A stretch of DNA of 64,000 bases. Origin: Candidatus Rhodoferax odensensis (lineage in GTDB: Bacteria; Pseudomonadota; Gammaproteobacteria; Burkholderiales; Burkholderiaceae_C). Position numbers and translations under genes: made by a program. The stretch spans positions 86,763 through 150,762 of the forward strand of contig JADKDJ010000013.1 of assembly GCA_016718405.1 (NCBI GenBank), in the 5' to 3' direction. Below are positions 24,095-33,222 of the stretch, in pieces (positions within the stretch are counted from its first letter, which is position 1; every line of letters begins with the position of its first letter). The notes beneath the pieces were generated by a model, which saw only the letters and a program-made list of their open reading frames with translations, had not been told where the DNA came from and made no database searches.

Positions 24095-25129
24095 TCAGAG
24101 CTGTTCGAGCGCGTGCAACGCGTCGGACGACCAGCCGTCGGCCTGGGTGTAGCGCCACAGCCCAGGTGCAGAGAGCGTGGCCAGGCCGCCGACCCAGATG
24201 GTGGGACAGGCACTACCCAGCTCTGCGCGCAGGGCCTCGACGGTTTGCCGCACCGAGCTTAGGTGTTGTGGCAGCGAGGCCGACAGGGCCAGCAGTTGGG
24301 GGCGGCGGCTGTCGATGTCCTGCAACAGGTCCTTGGTTGGCACGTCGGTGCCGAGGTAGGCGGCGTCCCAGCCGCGCGTTTCAAAGGCGTCGGACAGCAT
24401 GCGAAGGCCCAGGCCGTGGTGGTTGCCTTCAACACACGCAAACACCGCGGACTGGCCGTTTGGTTCCAAGAAACTGGCTTTGAGGTAGGCGCCAACCAGG
24501 ACGTTCTGGCTGATCGCGCTGGCCAGGTGCTCCTGCGCAACGGTGATGCGATTTCGCTGCCACAGGTTGCCCACTTCGTATAAGGCCGGCTGAATGATCT
24601 GCACGCAGGCCTGCGGCAGTGTGGCGCCCGCGTCCATGGCCTCGATTACGCTGGCTTGGGCCCGGCTGCGATTGCCCTGCAAAATGGACTGCTGGTAGCG
24701 CGATGTCTGGGGTAGCTCTGGTAGCCGGGTCAGTCCATAGCGCGCCAGCGCCTTGGCCTGCGGCGCAGCGAGGCAGGCTGTGCCAGCGTCAACGACGGAT
24801 TGCAGCCGCGCGCCAGCCTCGTCTGGAAGGTTCTCGGTCAGAAAACCAGCAATCAATTCAAGGGAAAAAACCAGATGGGCCAGTGGCACGCCGCGCCCGC
24901 CCAATACGTCCTGAAGCCAAAGTACGTATTGCACGAAGGGCGTGCTGTCGTTGACCTCGACCGCGACGGCGAGGTAATCGAGGTGGCGCAGGATGTCGAG
25001 CCGACAATGCTGCCGGCCGGCCGGGCCAAACCGCTCCAGCACTTCGCCATGGCGGGCGTAGATGGCATGCGTAACATGGGTGGCGCATGGCTCGCGCCAG
25101 GGCTGCAAGGCATCGGCGAAGGTGCTCAC
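24095..25129 (-). CDS. CarH-like cobalamin-binding photoreceptor-type protein without DNA-binding domain
   Basis: This 344-residue protein has an N-terminal helical region of about 145 residues of unknown type, a B12-binding cap domain (about 145-225) and a Rossmann cobalamin domain (about 228-344). The cap holds W190-x9-E200-H201, the Wx9EH signature of CarH light-sensing domains. The Rossmann part has NHHGLG (236-241; Asn replaces Asp of DxHxxG, with His238 as likely lower ligand), SASL (283-286) and WVGG (312-315). CarH has His next to that Trp, used in the light-state adduct; here it is Gln191. There is no MerR helix-turn-helix. GTG at 25129 overlaps the upstream TGA (GTGA), implying coupled translation. 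Cobalamin binding is likely; light sensing is inference. Confidence 0.85.
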   Translation of the reverse strand: MSTFADALQPWREPCATHVTHAIYARHGEVLERFGPAGRQHCRLDILRHLDYLAVAVEVNDSTPFVQYVLWLQDVLGGRGVPLAHLVFSLELIAGFLTENLPDEAGARLQSVVDAGTACLAAPQAKALARYGLTRLPELPQTSRYQQSILQGNRSRAQASVIEAMDAGATLPQACVQIIQPALYEVGNLWQRNRITVAQEHLASAISQNVLVGAYLKASFLEPNGQSAVFACVEGNHHGLGLRMLSDAFETRGWDAAYLGTDVPTKDLLQDIDSRRPQLLALSASLPQHLSSVRQTVEALRAELGSACPTIWVGGLATLSAPGLWRYTQADGWSSDALHALEQL

Positions 25130-25425
25130 TGCGCCACCACGTTCAAGTGCGTCATCAGCGTGCGCTTGGGATCGAGCTTGAGTCCCTTGGGGATGCCCTG
25201 GTGCGACTCGTGGTAGGCGTGGCTGTGGTGCCAGGCGGTAAAGGACTCCTGACTGGTCCACCAGGTCATGAGCCAAAATTCGCTGGCGTTGTCAGTGGGG
25301 TTGGCCACCTCCATGCGCACGAAACCGGCCGCTTGGTCTACCTTGTGCGGTCGTTGGCGAAACGCCAGGCGAACGTCATCGTCCATGGCGTTGGCAACAC
25401 AGAATCGGCTGATTGCGAGAAACAT
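25126..25425 (-). CDS. antibiotic biosynthesis monooxygenase (ABM) domain protein
   Basis: This 99-residue dimeric ferredoxin-like protein of the ABM/HmoA type starts FLAISRFCVANAM and carries the core pattern FWLMTWWTSQESFTAWHHSHAYHESH, which resembles the Trp/His-containing region of HmoA-like heme monooxygenases. The family includes heme-degrading enzymes and cofactor-free quinone-forming monooxygenases, so no reaction can be fixed. It is the first gene of the operon: its TGA overlaps the GTG of the cobalamin-binding protein. Heme oxidation would be an interesting link to a tetrapyrrole sensor, but this is not shown. Confidence 0.8.
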   Translation of the reverse strand: MFLAISRFCVANAMDDDVRLAFRQRPHKVDQAAGFVRMEVANPTDNASEFWLMTWWTSQESFTAWHHSHAYHESHQGIPKGLKLDPKRTLMTHLNVVAQ

Positions 25426-25494
25426 GTTGACTCCGTCCTAGCTCGTGTTGCCAAGCATTTTGCATCGAAACAGCGCGACCCCAAGCGTCGAGGA

Positions 25495-26973
25495 CTAACG
25501 TGAATAGGCCGCATACAAATCGCTTGCGACCAGCGCGTGCGCGCCAGGCCCCGGCGTGGCTGCCAGACCGTGTGCGTAGACCGACTGGGTCGCTGCGTCA
25601 AAAGCGGGCAACCCGGCGGCCAGCGCGGCGCCAAGCATGCCGGCCAGCACGTCGCCCGTTCCAGCCGTGGCCAGATTGGCGTTGCCAGTGGGGTTGATGG
25701 TGGGAACCTGGCCGGCAGCGGCGATGATGGTGCCCGAGCCCTTGAGCACCACCACGCAGGCAAAGCGCTGCGCCAGTGCCTGGGCCGCGGCCAGCCGGTC
25801 TTGCTGTACCTCGGCGGCGCTGGTGCCCAGCAGGCGCGCGGCTTCCAGCGGGTGCGGGGTGAGCACGGTAGCCCGTCCGCGTTCGCCGCGCGCTGTCAAC
25901 AGGCTTTGCAGTTGGGTGTCGATTGCTATCGCATTAATAGCGTCTGCATCAATAACGACAGCCATTGCAGTCGATATCACGCGTGACAGCGGCGTGCGCA
26001 CGGCGTCGCCGCCGCCACAGCCGCAGACCACGGTCAGTTCGGCCAGAGGCAGCGTCGACAGGGCGCGAAACATCAATTCGGGCTGCATCGGGTCAACCGC
26101 CATCCCCGAATCATCGAGCAGGCTGACAAACACCCTGCCGGCGCCGTCGTGCAGCGCGGCGCGTGCTGCCAGCAGGGCCGCGCCGGTCATGCCAGCTGCG
26201 CCGCCAATCACCGCCACATCGCCAAAACTGCCTTTGTGGGAAGCGTGAGGGCGTGGCCGGGGCGGGGGCGGTGCATTCAAACAAGCGTCGGCGTTGGCGT
26301 GAGCCTGCGCGGCCAAGTCGGCGTCGCGGTGCAGTCCCAGGTCATCAAACCATACCTGGCCACTGGCATCACGTCCGCTGGCGGTGAACAGTCCCGGCTT
26401 GAGCGTCAGCAGACTGAGCGTGTGGTGCGCATGCACAGTGTGCTCGGTCGCGCAACCGGTGTTGGCATTCAGGCCACTGGGCAAATCGACCGCCAGCACG
26501 GGCGCACCGCCGCGCTGAAGGTGTTCCAGGCAATGCGCCAAAGCTGGGGTTGGTGCCCGCGCAGCCGCTGCGCGTGACAGGCCGATGCCAAACAGGGCGT
26601 CGACACACAGGTCTGGCTGCTCGGGGCGAGTGATTGAAAACTCGACCCCGGCTTGCACCGCCGCGTGGTACGCCGCAGCAGCATCGGCGCTTGCCGATTC
26701 GATCGTGCCGAGCCAAGTGACAACGGCTCGTTTACCCCAGTGTCGCAGGTGCATGGCCGCCAACATGCCGTCACCACCATTGTTGCCGGGCCCGCACGCC
26801 AGCCAGATGGTGCGTGCATGGGGCGCCAGCGCCAGCGCCAGCCGCGCCACGGCCAAGCCGGCGCGCTGCATCAAGACGTGCGGGGGCAGTTGGGCCTGGG
26901 CCAGATGCTCCAGTTGGCGCGTTTGCGCCACACCGTGCAAGGGCCAGCTACGGTCAGCGTGGATGGCGTGCAT
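25495..26973 (-). CDS. nnr: bifunctional NAD(P)H-hydrate repair enzyme
   Basis: A 492-residue fusion repairs hydrated NAD(P)H: the N-terminal YjeF_N epimerase domain (ACGPGNNGGDGMLAAMHLRHWG, VDALFGIGLSR, AVDLPSGLNANTG) interconverts the R and S forms, and the C-terminal ribokinase-like domain (KGSFGDVAVIGGAAGMTGAA, LTPHPLEAARLLG, VVLKGSGTIIA, NLATAGTGDVLAGMLGA) dehydrates S-NADHX using ADP. The usual YjeF order and length are kept. It lies in the same direction as the ABM operon with a 69-bp gap and may or may not be transcribed with it. Confidence 0.94.
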   Translation of the reverse strand: MHAIHADRSWPLHGVAQTRQLEHLAQAQLPPHVLMQRAGLAVARLALALAPHARTIWLACGPGNNGGDGMLAAMHLRHWGKRAVVTWLGTIESASADAAAAYHAAVQAGVEFSITRPEQPDLCVDALFGIGLSRAAAARAPTPALAHCLEHLQRGGAPVLAVDLPSGLNANTGCATEHTVHAHHTLSLLTLKPGLFTASGRDASGQVWFDDLGLHRDADLAAQAHANADACLNAPPPPRPRPHASHKGSFGDVAVIGGAAGMTGAALLAARAALHDGAGRVFVSLLDDSGMAVDPMQPELMFRALSTLPLAELTVVCGCGGGDAVRTPLSRVISTAMAVVIDADAINAIAIDTQLQSLLTARGERGRATVLTPHPLEAARLLGTSAAEVQQDRLAAAQALAQRFACVVVLKGSGTIIAAAGQVPTINPTGNANLATAGTGDVLAGMLGAALAAGLPAFDAATQSVYAHGLAATPGPGAHALVASDLYAAYSR

Positions 26974-26998
26974 GGGGGTCGGTCCGACGGCCCGTGGG

Positions 26999-27886
26999 CT
27001 AGAACTCGAAGCACTCGCCCTCGCGGGCCAGGCGCACGCTCAAACCTGAGGTGCCCACGGGGTTGGCCAGCAAGGCGGCGTCAAATGCGGCTTCCAGGGC
27101 GGCATCGCCGCGGGTGGGCTCGTGGTGCGTACAAAAGAGCACCTTGGCGCCGACCTTGAGCGCGCTTTGGATGCTGGTATCAAAGGTGCCGTGTCCCCAG
27201 CCCCGCTTGGCTGCGTACTCGGCCTGAGTGTAGGAACTGTCGGCAATCAGCACATCCACGCCTTGCATGGCTTTGTGAATCGTGGCCAGCTTTTCGTCGA
27301 CAAAACCCTGGTACTCGCCATGGGCCTCGTCGCCCGGCTCGTAGATGTTGTAGGGCGGTTCGTGGTCGCCGGTGAAGAAGACCGCTTTGTCGCCACAGTC
27401 GATGCGGTAGCCAAAATCGATCACCGGATGGTTCATCAGGTAGGGCGTGACCGTAGCCGATCCGACCTGAAGGCGCTGCTCGGGCGACAGCGTGACGTAT
27501 TCAATGCGGGCTTTCATCTCCGCCTCGCGCACCGGGAAGTAGCTGTACTGCAACTGCACTGCCATGACCTGTTCAACGCCCTTTCCCGACACAGGGTCAA
27601 ACGCGCCGTGTAGACGCAGCGTGTTGCCCGGAATGAAGTTGGGGATAAAAAACGGCAACCCTTGAATGTGGTCCCAGTGAGAGTGAGAGATGAATACGTT
27701 GGCCTGAACCGGCAGCTCGGCCAGTAGCGTCTGCGACAGCGGAAAGATGCCGGTGCCAGCGTCCAGAATGATCAACTCGTTGTTGTCGGTACGGATTTCG
27801 ATGCAGGTCGTGTTGCCACCGTACCGAACCGTGGCTGGTCCTGGCGAGGCGATGGAGCCACGGACGCCCCAGAACTTGATTTTCAT
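26999..27886 (-). CDS. MBL-fold metallo-hydrolase
   Basis: This 295-residue metallo-beta-lactamase-fold enzyme begins MKIKFWGVRGSIASPGP and GGNTTCIEIRT, and has the zinc motif HSHWDH (about 84-89), a metal-bridging Asp (FFTGDHEPPY), and HHEP near the end. It resembles class-II-phosphodiesterase/PhnP-like hydrolases more than lactamases or glyoxalase II. The substrate is unknown; cyclic phosphodiesters or phosphonate intermediates are possible. It lies 26 bp upstream of nnr in the same direction. Confidence 0.85.
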   Translation of the reverse strand: MKIKFWGVRGSIASPGPATVRYGGNTTCIEIRTDNNELIILDAGTGIFPLSQTLLAELPVQANVFISHSHWDHIQGLPFFIPNFIPGNTLRLHGAFDPVSGKGVEQVMAVQLQYSYFPVREAEMKARIEYVTLSPEQRLQVGSATVTPYLMNHPVIDFGYRIDCGDKAVFFTGDHEPPYNIYEPGDEAHGEYQGFVDEKLATIHKAMQGVDVLIADSSYTQAEYAAKRGWGHGTFDTSIQSALKVGAKVLFCTHHEPTRGDAALEAAFDAALLANPVGTSGLSVRLAREGECFEF

Positions 27887-27936
27887 GGTGACTCCATTGA
27901 CATGGACATGAGACTCAGTATGGCATGGCGATGGCG

Positions 27937-29415
27937 TCAGCGCGTTGCCGCTGACTTTGCCAACTCGTCGGCAATCAAGCCGGCCAAGATCGGGCCTGCG
28001 CGCTCAATGTCGGCCAGCGCGGCATAGCCATAACCGATAACCAGACCTTTTGAGTCGGTGCGCTGCAGGCAGTATGCCGAAAGCGGGCGCACCGTCAGTC
28101 CCCTGTGGGCAATGCACTGGGCCAGTGCCCGATCGTCCATCGTCGCGGGCAAGCGCAGGCATAAGTGCAGCCCCTGTTCGGCGCCGCTGATGTGGGCCAT
28201 GGGACCCAGGCACGGCTTGAGCGCCTCCAGCAGGCAGTGTCGGCGCTGGGCGTAGCTCTGGCGTGCACGACGCAAGGCGCTGGCAAAGTGACCCATCTCG
28301 ATGAATTCGGCCAATGCCGCCTGCAGCGGCATCTGGCCGGGGCGGTTGAGGTCGTAGTGCGCCTGTTTGAAGGCAGCCACCAGGCGCTTGGGCACCACCA
28401 GGTAGCCCAATTTCAGGCCAGGGTACAGCACCTTGGAAAACGAACCCAGGTAGAGCACGCACTCGTTTTTGTCCAGCCCGGCCAGTGAGGATATCGGCGG
28501 GCCGCTGAAGCGAAACTCGCTGTCGTAGTCGTCTTCGAGAATCCAGCTTCGGTGTTCACGCGCGATGTCCAGCAACTGGTGTCGGCGTGCCAGTGACATC
28601 ACGGCGCCAGTGGGGTACTGGTGCGAAGGCGTCACGTAGATCAGGCGTGGCGGTGCCTGCAAATCAGCGCTTGTCGGAGCAAGACCTTGATCGTCAACGC
28701 GTACCGGGTGTAACGCCAGAGCGCTGGCCAAGAAGGCCTTCACGGCGCCCCAGTAGGCCGGGTCCTCCAGCCAGACCGCATCGCCCGGGTCGCCCAACAA
28801 CTGTGCGCACAGCTCCAACGACTGCTGCGTGCCGCTGGTGATGATGACCTGATCGACGTCCAAAGGCACGCTGCGGAACACCCTGAGGTAGTCCGCCACG
28901 GCTCGCCGAAGTGGTGCGTAGCCACCGCTGTAGCAGTAGTCCAGCATATCCGGGTAGGTCATGCGCCAATGCTTGTTCTGCAGGCGCTGCCACAGTGCCA
29001 CCGGAAAGGCGCTGAAGTCGGCGATGCCAGCGGTGAAGGGCTGCACTTCAAGCTGGTCGGCGCAAAAGGTGGTCGCCAAAGCGCTGCCGCGACGCGACAG
29101 ATCGTTGCAGCGGTGGCCTCGTGGCGCTGGCCGGCGCGCGACAGGCTTGGGCACGCTGGCGTTGACAAAGGTGCCGCTACCGACCCGGCTGACCAGGTAG
29201 CCCTCGACACTGAGCTGGTTGATGGCCGCCACCACGGTATTGCGTGACAGACCCAGGTCTTGGGTCAGTTCGCGACTGGAGGGGAGCCGGTCGCCGGCGG
29301 CCAGCTTGCCGTCCAAAATGGCTCGCCGCAGCGCTTCATACAGTTGCCGGTGCAAGGGCAAGTTGCCCAGTTGGCCCAGGCGGGCGAGGTCGGTCAATAA
29401 CAGTTCGGATAGCAT
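27937..29415 (-). CDS. MocR-family (GntR/aminotransferase) regulator of the polyamine locus
   Basis: This 492-residue protein fuses a GntR winged helix (LYEALRRAILDGKLAAGDRLPSSRELTQDLGLSRNTVVAAINQLSVEGYLVSRVGSGTFV) to a fold-type I aminotransferase-like domain with PLP-binding SFSKVLYPGLKLGYL. MocR proteins use PLP and a ligand (for example GABA or an aldimine) to control nearby genes. Divergence from puuD with a 191-bp gap makes it the likely regulator of the polyamine operon. The ATG at 29415 is preferred over a TTG three codons upstream. The ligand is not known. Confidence 0.88.
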   Translation of the reverse strand: MLSELLLTDLARLGQLGNLPLHRQLYEALRRAILDGKLAAGDRLPSSRELTQDLGLSRNTVVAAINQLSVEGYLVSRVGSGTFVNASVPKPVARRPAPRGHRCNDLSRRGSALATTFCADQLEVQPFTAGIADFSAFPVALWQRLQNKHWRMTYPDMLDYCYSGGYAPLRRAVADYLRVFRSVPLDVDQVIITSGTQQSLELCAQLLGDPGDAVWLEDPAYWGAVKAFLASALALHPVRVDDQGLAPTSADLQAPPRLIYVTPSHQYPTGAVMSLARRHQLLDIAREHRSWILEDDYDSEFRFSGPPISSLAGLDKNECVLYLGSFSKVLYPGLKLGYLVVPKRLVAAFKQAHYDLNRPGQMPLQAALAEFIEMGHFASALRRARQSYAQRRHCLLEALKPCLGPMAHISGAEQGLHLCLRLPATMDDRALAQCIAHRGLTVRPLSAYCLQRTDSKGLVIGYGYAALADIERAGPILAGLIADELAKSAATR

Positions 29416-29473
29416 CGTTGGCAAAAGGGTGTGAGCAACCGGGTGCCGAGGGGCGGCAGTTCCGCGCCGCGCA

Positions 29474-29509
29474 AAGTGGCTCCATGGGCTTGCGGCAACT
29501 GGCCCCCAT
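29474..29509. promoter_or_regulatory. direct repeat in the MocR/puuD divergent region
   Basis: AAGTGGCTCCAT (29474-29485) and AACTGGCCCCCAT (29497-29509) are imperfect direct repeats 23 bp apart, about two helical turns. Direct repeats are typical MocR operators. The spacing and place fit, but the match is short and one copy has an extra C. Confidence 0.4.
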
Positions 29510-29606
29510 TGTCATCCAATTTCGGGCGCACAATGACTCACAACAACATCTAACAATCAGTTGAGGACAGAGCTGAAGGTCTGTCCCGCAAAGTACCAGG
29601 AGAAGC

Positions 29607-30419
29607 ATGAACAAGCCACCCTGCATGGTTTGGCTGCCCGCGGATCATCGCCTGCTGGGTGATCACCACCACCAGGCGCCGTTCCTCGTCCTCGGCGACA
29701 AATATGCCCGCGCGGTCAAGGAAGGCGCTCAGGCGCAGCCTGTGGTGTTTCCCCTGGCACAGGCAGACCAGATTGCCGAACTGCTGGCACTGGTCGACGG
29801 CGTCATGCTGACGGGCTCGGCCGCCAATGTGCACCCCCGAAATTTCAATGAGCCCGTGTCGGATCCCGCTTTGCCGCTGGACGAGGCGCGCGACTCGCTG
29901 ACGCTGGCCTTGGTCAAGGCTTGCGTGGCGCAACGGGTTCCGCTGTTGGGTATCTGCCGGGGTTTCCAGGAGATCAATGTGGCGTTGGGGGGCTCTTTGC
30001 ACCAGCAGGTGCATGCCGTGCCGGGTCTGATGGATCACCGCGAGCCAAAGCATGCAGCCCATGCGCTGCAGTACGCGCCGGTTCATCCGGTTCAATTTGT
30101 CAAGGGTAGTGTCTTTCAGCAGTGGGCCCAGGGGTCCAGCGCCATGGTGAACTCGCTGCATGGGCAGGGCGTGGCGCGACTGGCCAGTGGTCTGACCGCA
30201 CTGGGGCATGCGCCCGATGGCCTGGTGGAGGCCTTCGCGGTGGCTGGGGCAAGCGGCTTTGCCTATGCCGTGCAGTGGCATCCGGAATGGCATTGCCTGG
30301 AAAACAGTTTGAGCCTGGCCATGTTCAGGGCCTTTGGGGATGCCTGCCGCGCACGCCAGGCTCAACGGATGGGATGCAGCGTTGCGCGGCACGAAACGGA
30401 AGAAGCAGGAACGATATGA
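29607..30419 (+). CDS. puuD: gamma-glutamyl-gamma-aminobutyrate hydrolase (PuuD-like)
   Basis: A 270-residue class I glutamine-amidotransferase-like peptidase C26 protein. PuuD releases GABA and glutamate from gamma-Glu-GABA at the end of gamma-glutamylated putrescine breakdown. The nucleophile elbow LLGICRGFQEINVALGG, the oxyanion region MLTGSAANVHP and the His/Glu pair in QWHPEWH are present. The ATG at 29607 follows an AGGAG site. It is the first gene of the polyamine operon and overlaps puuA by ATGA. Confidence 0.92.
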   Translation: MNKPPCMVWLPADHRLLGDHHHQAPFLVLGDKYARAVKEGAQAQPVVFPLAQADQIAELLALVDGVMLTGSAANVHPRNFNEPVSDPALPLDEARDSLTLALVKACVAQRVPLLGICRGFQEINVALGGSLHQQVHAVPGLMDHREPKHAAHALQYAPVHPVQFVKGSVFQQWAQGSSAMVNSLHGQGVARLASGLTALGHAPDGLVEAFAVAGASGFAYAVQWHPEWHCLENSLSLAMFRAFGDACRARQAQRMGCSVARHETEEAGTI

Positions 30420-31783
30420 GTGAAAGCAAGAAGATGAATTTCAATGACCTCGAGCAGTGGCTCAATGAGCGCCGGGTCACGGAGGTGGAGTGTCTGGTGC
30501 CCGACTTGACAGGCGTGGCGCGTGGCAAGATATTGCCCCGCGCCAAGTTCACTGAGGATCGCGGCATGCGTTTGCCGCAAGCCATTGTCGCGATGGGCGT
30601 GACCGGTGAGTTCCCCGAGAGCGGGCCTTACTACGACGTGATCGACCCCACCGACAAGGATATGCAGCTGCGTCCCGATCCTTCCACGGTGCGCATCGTG
30701 CCGTGGGCAGCCGATCCCACCGCGCAGGTGATTCACGATTGTTTTGACCATGCCGGCAACCTGGTGCCGTTTGCACCACGCAGCGTGTTGCGTCGGGTGT
30801 GCGAGTTGTTTGATGCGGAGGGACTGCAGCCGATCGTGGCGCCCGAGCTGGAGTTCTACCTCACCGCGCGCAACACCGATCCGAACACGCTGCTGCGGGC
30901 GCCCGTGGGGCGCAGTGGACGCGCCGAAACTTCTCGTCAGGCGTACAGCATTGACGCGGTTAATGAGTTCGATCCTTTGTTCGAGGAGATTTACGACTAC
31001 AGCGACAAAATGGAACTCAATGTGGATACGCTGATCCACGAGGTAGGCGCCGGGCAGATGGAGATCAATTTTTTCCACGCCCAGCCGCTTGGACTGGCCG
31101 ACGAAGTGTTTTTGTTCAAGCGCACCGTGCGCGAAGCGGCGCTGCGACACGATATGTATGCAACCTTCATGGCCAAGCCGATCGCGGCCGAGCCGGGTAG
31201 TGCCATGCACGTGCACCAGAGTATCGTCAACACAGCCACGGGCCAGAATATCTTCAGCAACGAGGATGGCACACCAAGCGAGGCCTTCATGCACTACATC
31301 GGCGGGCTGCAGCGCTACATACCGGCGGCCATGGTGTTGGTTGCACCGTACGTGAACAGCTACCGGCGGCTGTCGCGCAACACCGCCGCGCCAATCAACA
31401 TCGAGTGGGGTTACGACAACCGAACGGTGGGCATTCGCTCACCCATCTCCAGCCCCGAGGCGCGCCGGGTAGAGAACCGTGTCATTGGAGCCGATGCCAA
31501 CCCCTATGTGGCACTGGCCATGACGCTGGCGTGTGGCTACCTGGGTCTGAAGAACAAGATCAAACCCAAGGCAGAGATGAAGGGCGATGCGTACCTGTCG
31601 GCCTACTCGCTGCCGCGCAGCCTGGGCGAGGCGCTTGACTGGCTGCGCCGCGAGTCCGATTTGCACGAAGTGCTGGGCAAGGAGTTCATCACCGTCTATT
31701 CCGAAATCAAGGAACTCGAATTTGACGAGTTCATGAAGGTCATTTCCCCCTGGGAGCGCGAGCACTTGCTGTTGCACGTCTAA
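30416..31783 (+). CDS. puuA: gamma-glutamylputrescine synthetase (glutamine synthetase family)
   Basis: A 455-residue member of the type I glutamine synthetase family that acts on polyamines. In PuuA, ATP-driven ligation of glutamate to putrescine gives gamma-Glu-putrescine. It has NDLEQWLNERRVTEVECLVPDLTGVARGK, a conserved beta-grasp, PELEFYLTAR and HEVGAGQMEINF metal-binding Glu/His segments, MAKPIAAEPGSAMHVHQS and NTAAPINIEWGYDNRTVGIRSP. The ATG at 30416 overlaps the puuD stop. The tyrosine adenylylation site and regulatory loop of true GlnA are missing. Confidence 0.92.
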   Translation: MSESKKMNFNDLEQWLNERRVTEVECLVPDLTGVARGKILPRAKFTEDRGMRLPQAIVAMGVTGEFPESGPYYDVIDPTDKDMQLRPDPSTVRIVPWAADPTAQVIHDCFDHAGNLVPFAPRSVLRRVCELFDAEGLQPIVAPELEFYLTARNTDPNTLLRAPVGRSGRAETSRQAYSIDAVNEFDPLFEEIYDYSDKMELNVDTLIHEVGAGQMEINFFHAQPLGLADEVFLFKRTVREAALRHDMYATFMAKPIAAEPGSAMHVHQSIVNTATGQNIFSNEDGTPSEAFMHYIGGLQRYIPAAMVLVAPYVNSYRRLSRNTAAPINIEWGYDNRTVGIRSPISSPEARRVENRVIGADANPYVALAMTLACGYLGLKNKIKPKAEMKGDAYLSAYSLPRSLGEALDWLRRESDLHEVLGKEFITVYSEIKELEFDEFMKVISPWEREHLLLHV

Positions 31784-31809
31784 CCCGGACCACACCTTGT
31801 CAGGAACCC

Positions 31810-33222
31810 ATGATGGATACCGCCATGAATAATTCAGTGGACACAGCGCGCATTCAGACGCTCGATAGCGCACACTTTCTGCATCCCTTTACCGACTTCA
31901 AAGATTTGTCGGCCAAAGGCGCGCGCGTCATGACACGTGGCGAAGGCATCTACGTGTGGGACTCCGAGGGTGTCAAGGTGCTGGACGCCATGAGCGGCCT
32001 GTGGTGTGTCAACGTCGGCTATGGACGACGCGAACTGGCGGATGCCGCGCACCACCAGATGATGACGCTGCCCTACTACAACAGCTTCTTTCAGACCACC
32101 AACGTGCCGGCCGTCACATTGGCCGCGAAGCTGGCGCAACTGGCGCCCAACGCGGGCGAGCGCAGCTTCCGACACGTGTTCTATTCCAGCAGCGGTAGCG
32201 AAAGTAATGATTCCAACGTGCGCATGGTACGCCGCTATTGGGATCTGCTGGGCGAGCCGCAACGCAAGATCATCATCAGCCGCCAGAACGCGTACCACGG
32301 CAGTACCATGGCCGGCGCGTCGCTGGGCGGCATGAGCGGCATGCACGCGCAGGGCGACTTGCCGATTCCCAACATCAAGCACATCGGGCAGCCCTACTAC
32401 TTCGAGAACGCCCGCAAGGGCGAGACCAAGGACGAATTTGGCATTCGTGCTGCGGGCTGGCTTGAGGAAGAGATTCTGGCGCTGGGGCCGCAGCGGGTGG
32501 CGGCCTTCATCGCCGAGCCGATCCAGGGCGCGGGTGGGGTGATCATCCCGCCCGCCACGTACTGGCCCGAGATTCAGCGCATCGTCGACAAGTACGGCAT
32601 TTTGCTTATCAGCGACGAAGTGATCTGCGCGTTTGGCCGCCTCGGGCGCTGGTTCGGTTACGAGTACTTTGGCTACAAACCCGACCTGGTGACCTTTGCC
32701 AAAGCGGTCACGAGCGGCTACATCCCACTCGGTGGCGTGATGGTGGGCGACCGGGTGGCCAAGGTGCTGATTGACAAGGGCGGAGAGTTCAACCACGGCT
32801 ATACCTATAGCGGGCACCCGGTGGCTTGTGCGGTGGCCTTGGCCAATATCGAGGTGATGGAGCGTGAGCAACTGCCCCAGCGCGTGCGCGACGACATTGG
32901 CCCCTATCTTGCGCAACGGTTTGACGACATCCGGGCGCACCCCTTGGTGGGTGAGGCCGAAACCTGTGGCCTCGTCGGCGGAATGGTGCTGGTCAAGAAC
33001 AAGGCCACATTGCAGCGTTTTGACGAAAGCCTGGGGGTTGGCATGGTGTGCCGTGGCCACTGTTTTGGCAATGGCTTGATCATGCGCGCCGTGGGCGACC
33101 GTATGATTATCGCGCCGCCGCTGATCATGAGCCGCGCGCAGATTGACGAGATGATGGCCTTGATAGTGCGCTGCCTCGACTTGACCCTGGCCGACGTCAA
33201 GAAGAATGGCTGGTTTGCTTAG
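31810..33222 (+). CDS. spuC: class III aminotransferase, putrescine-pyruvate type (SpuC-like)
   Basis: This 470-residue PLP enzyme of the omega-aminotransferase family resembles SpuC and related beta-alanine/putrescine aminotransferases. Visible: MSGLWCVNVGYGRRELADAAHHQM, SSSGSESNDSNVRMVRRYWDL, LISDEVICAFGRLGRW (PLP-binding Asp) and the Schiff-base Lys in VTFAKAVTSGYIPLGG. SpuC moves the amino group of putrescine to pyruvate, giving 4-aminobutanal. In a locus with puuA it may act on gamma-Glu-putrescine in place of PuuB oxidase. The start is 31810, or 31825 if the second Met is used. Confidence 0.9.
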   Translation: MMDTAMNNSVDTARIQTLDSAHFLHPFTDFKDLSAKGARVMTRGEGIYVWDSEGVKVLDAMSGLWCVNVGYGRRELADAAHHQMMTLPYYNSFFQTTNVPAVTLAAKLAQLAPNAGERSFRHVFYSSSGSESNDSNVRMVRRYWDLLGEPQRKIIISRQNAYHGSTMAGASLGGMSGMHAQGDLPIPNIKHIGQPYYFENARKGETKDEFGIRAAGWLEEEILALGPQRVAAFIAEPIQGAGGVIIPPATYWPEIQRIVDKYGILLISDEVICAFGRLGRWFGYEYFGYKPDLVTFAKAVTSGYIPLGGVMVGDRVAKVLIDKGGEFNHGYTYSGHPVACAVALANIEVMEREQLPQRVRDDIGPYLAQRFDDIRAHPLVGEAETCGLVGGMVLVKNKATLQRFDESLGVGMVCRGHCFGNGLIMRAVGDRMIIAPPLIMSRAQIDEMMALIVRCLDLTLADVKKNGWFA

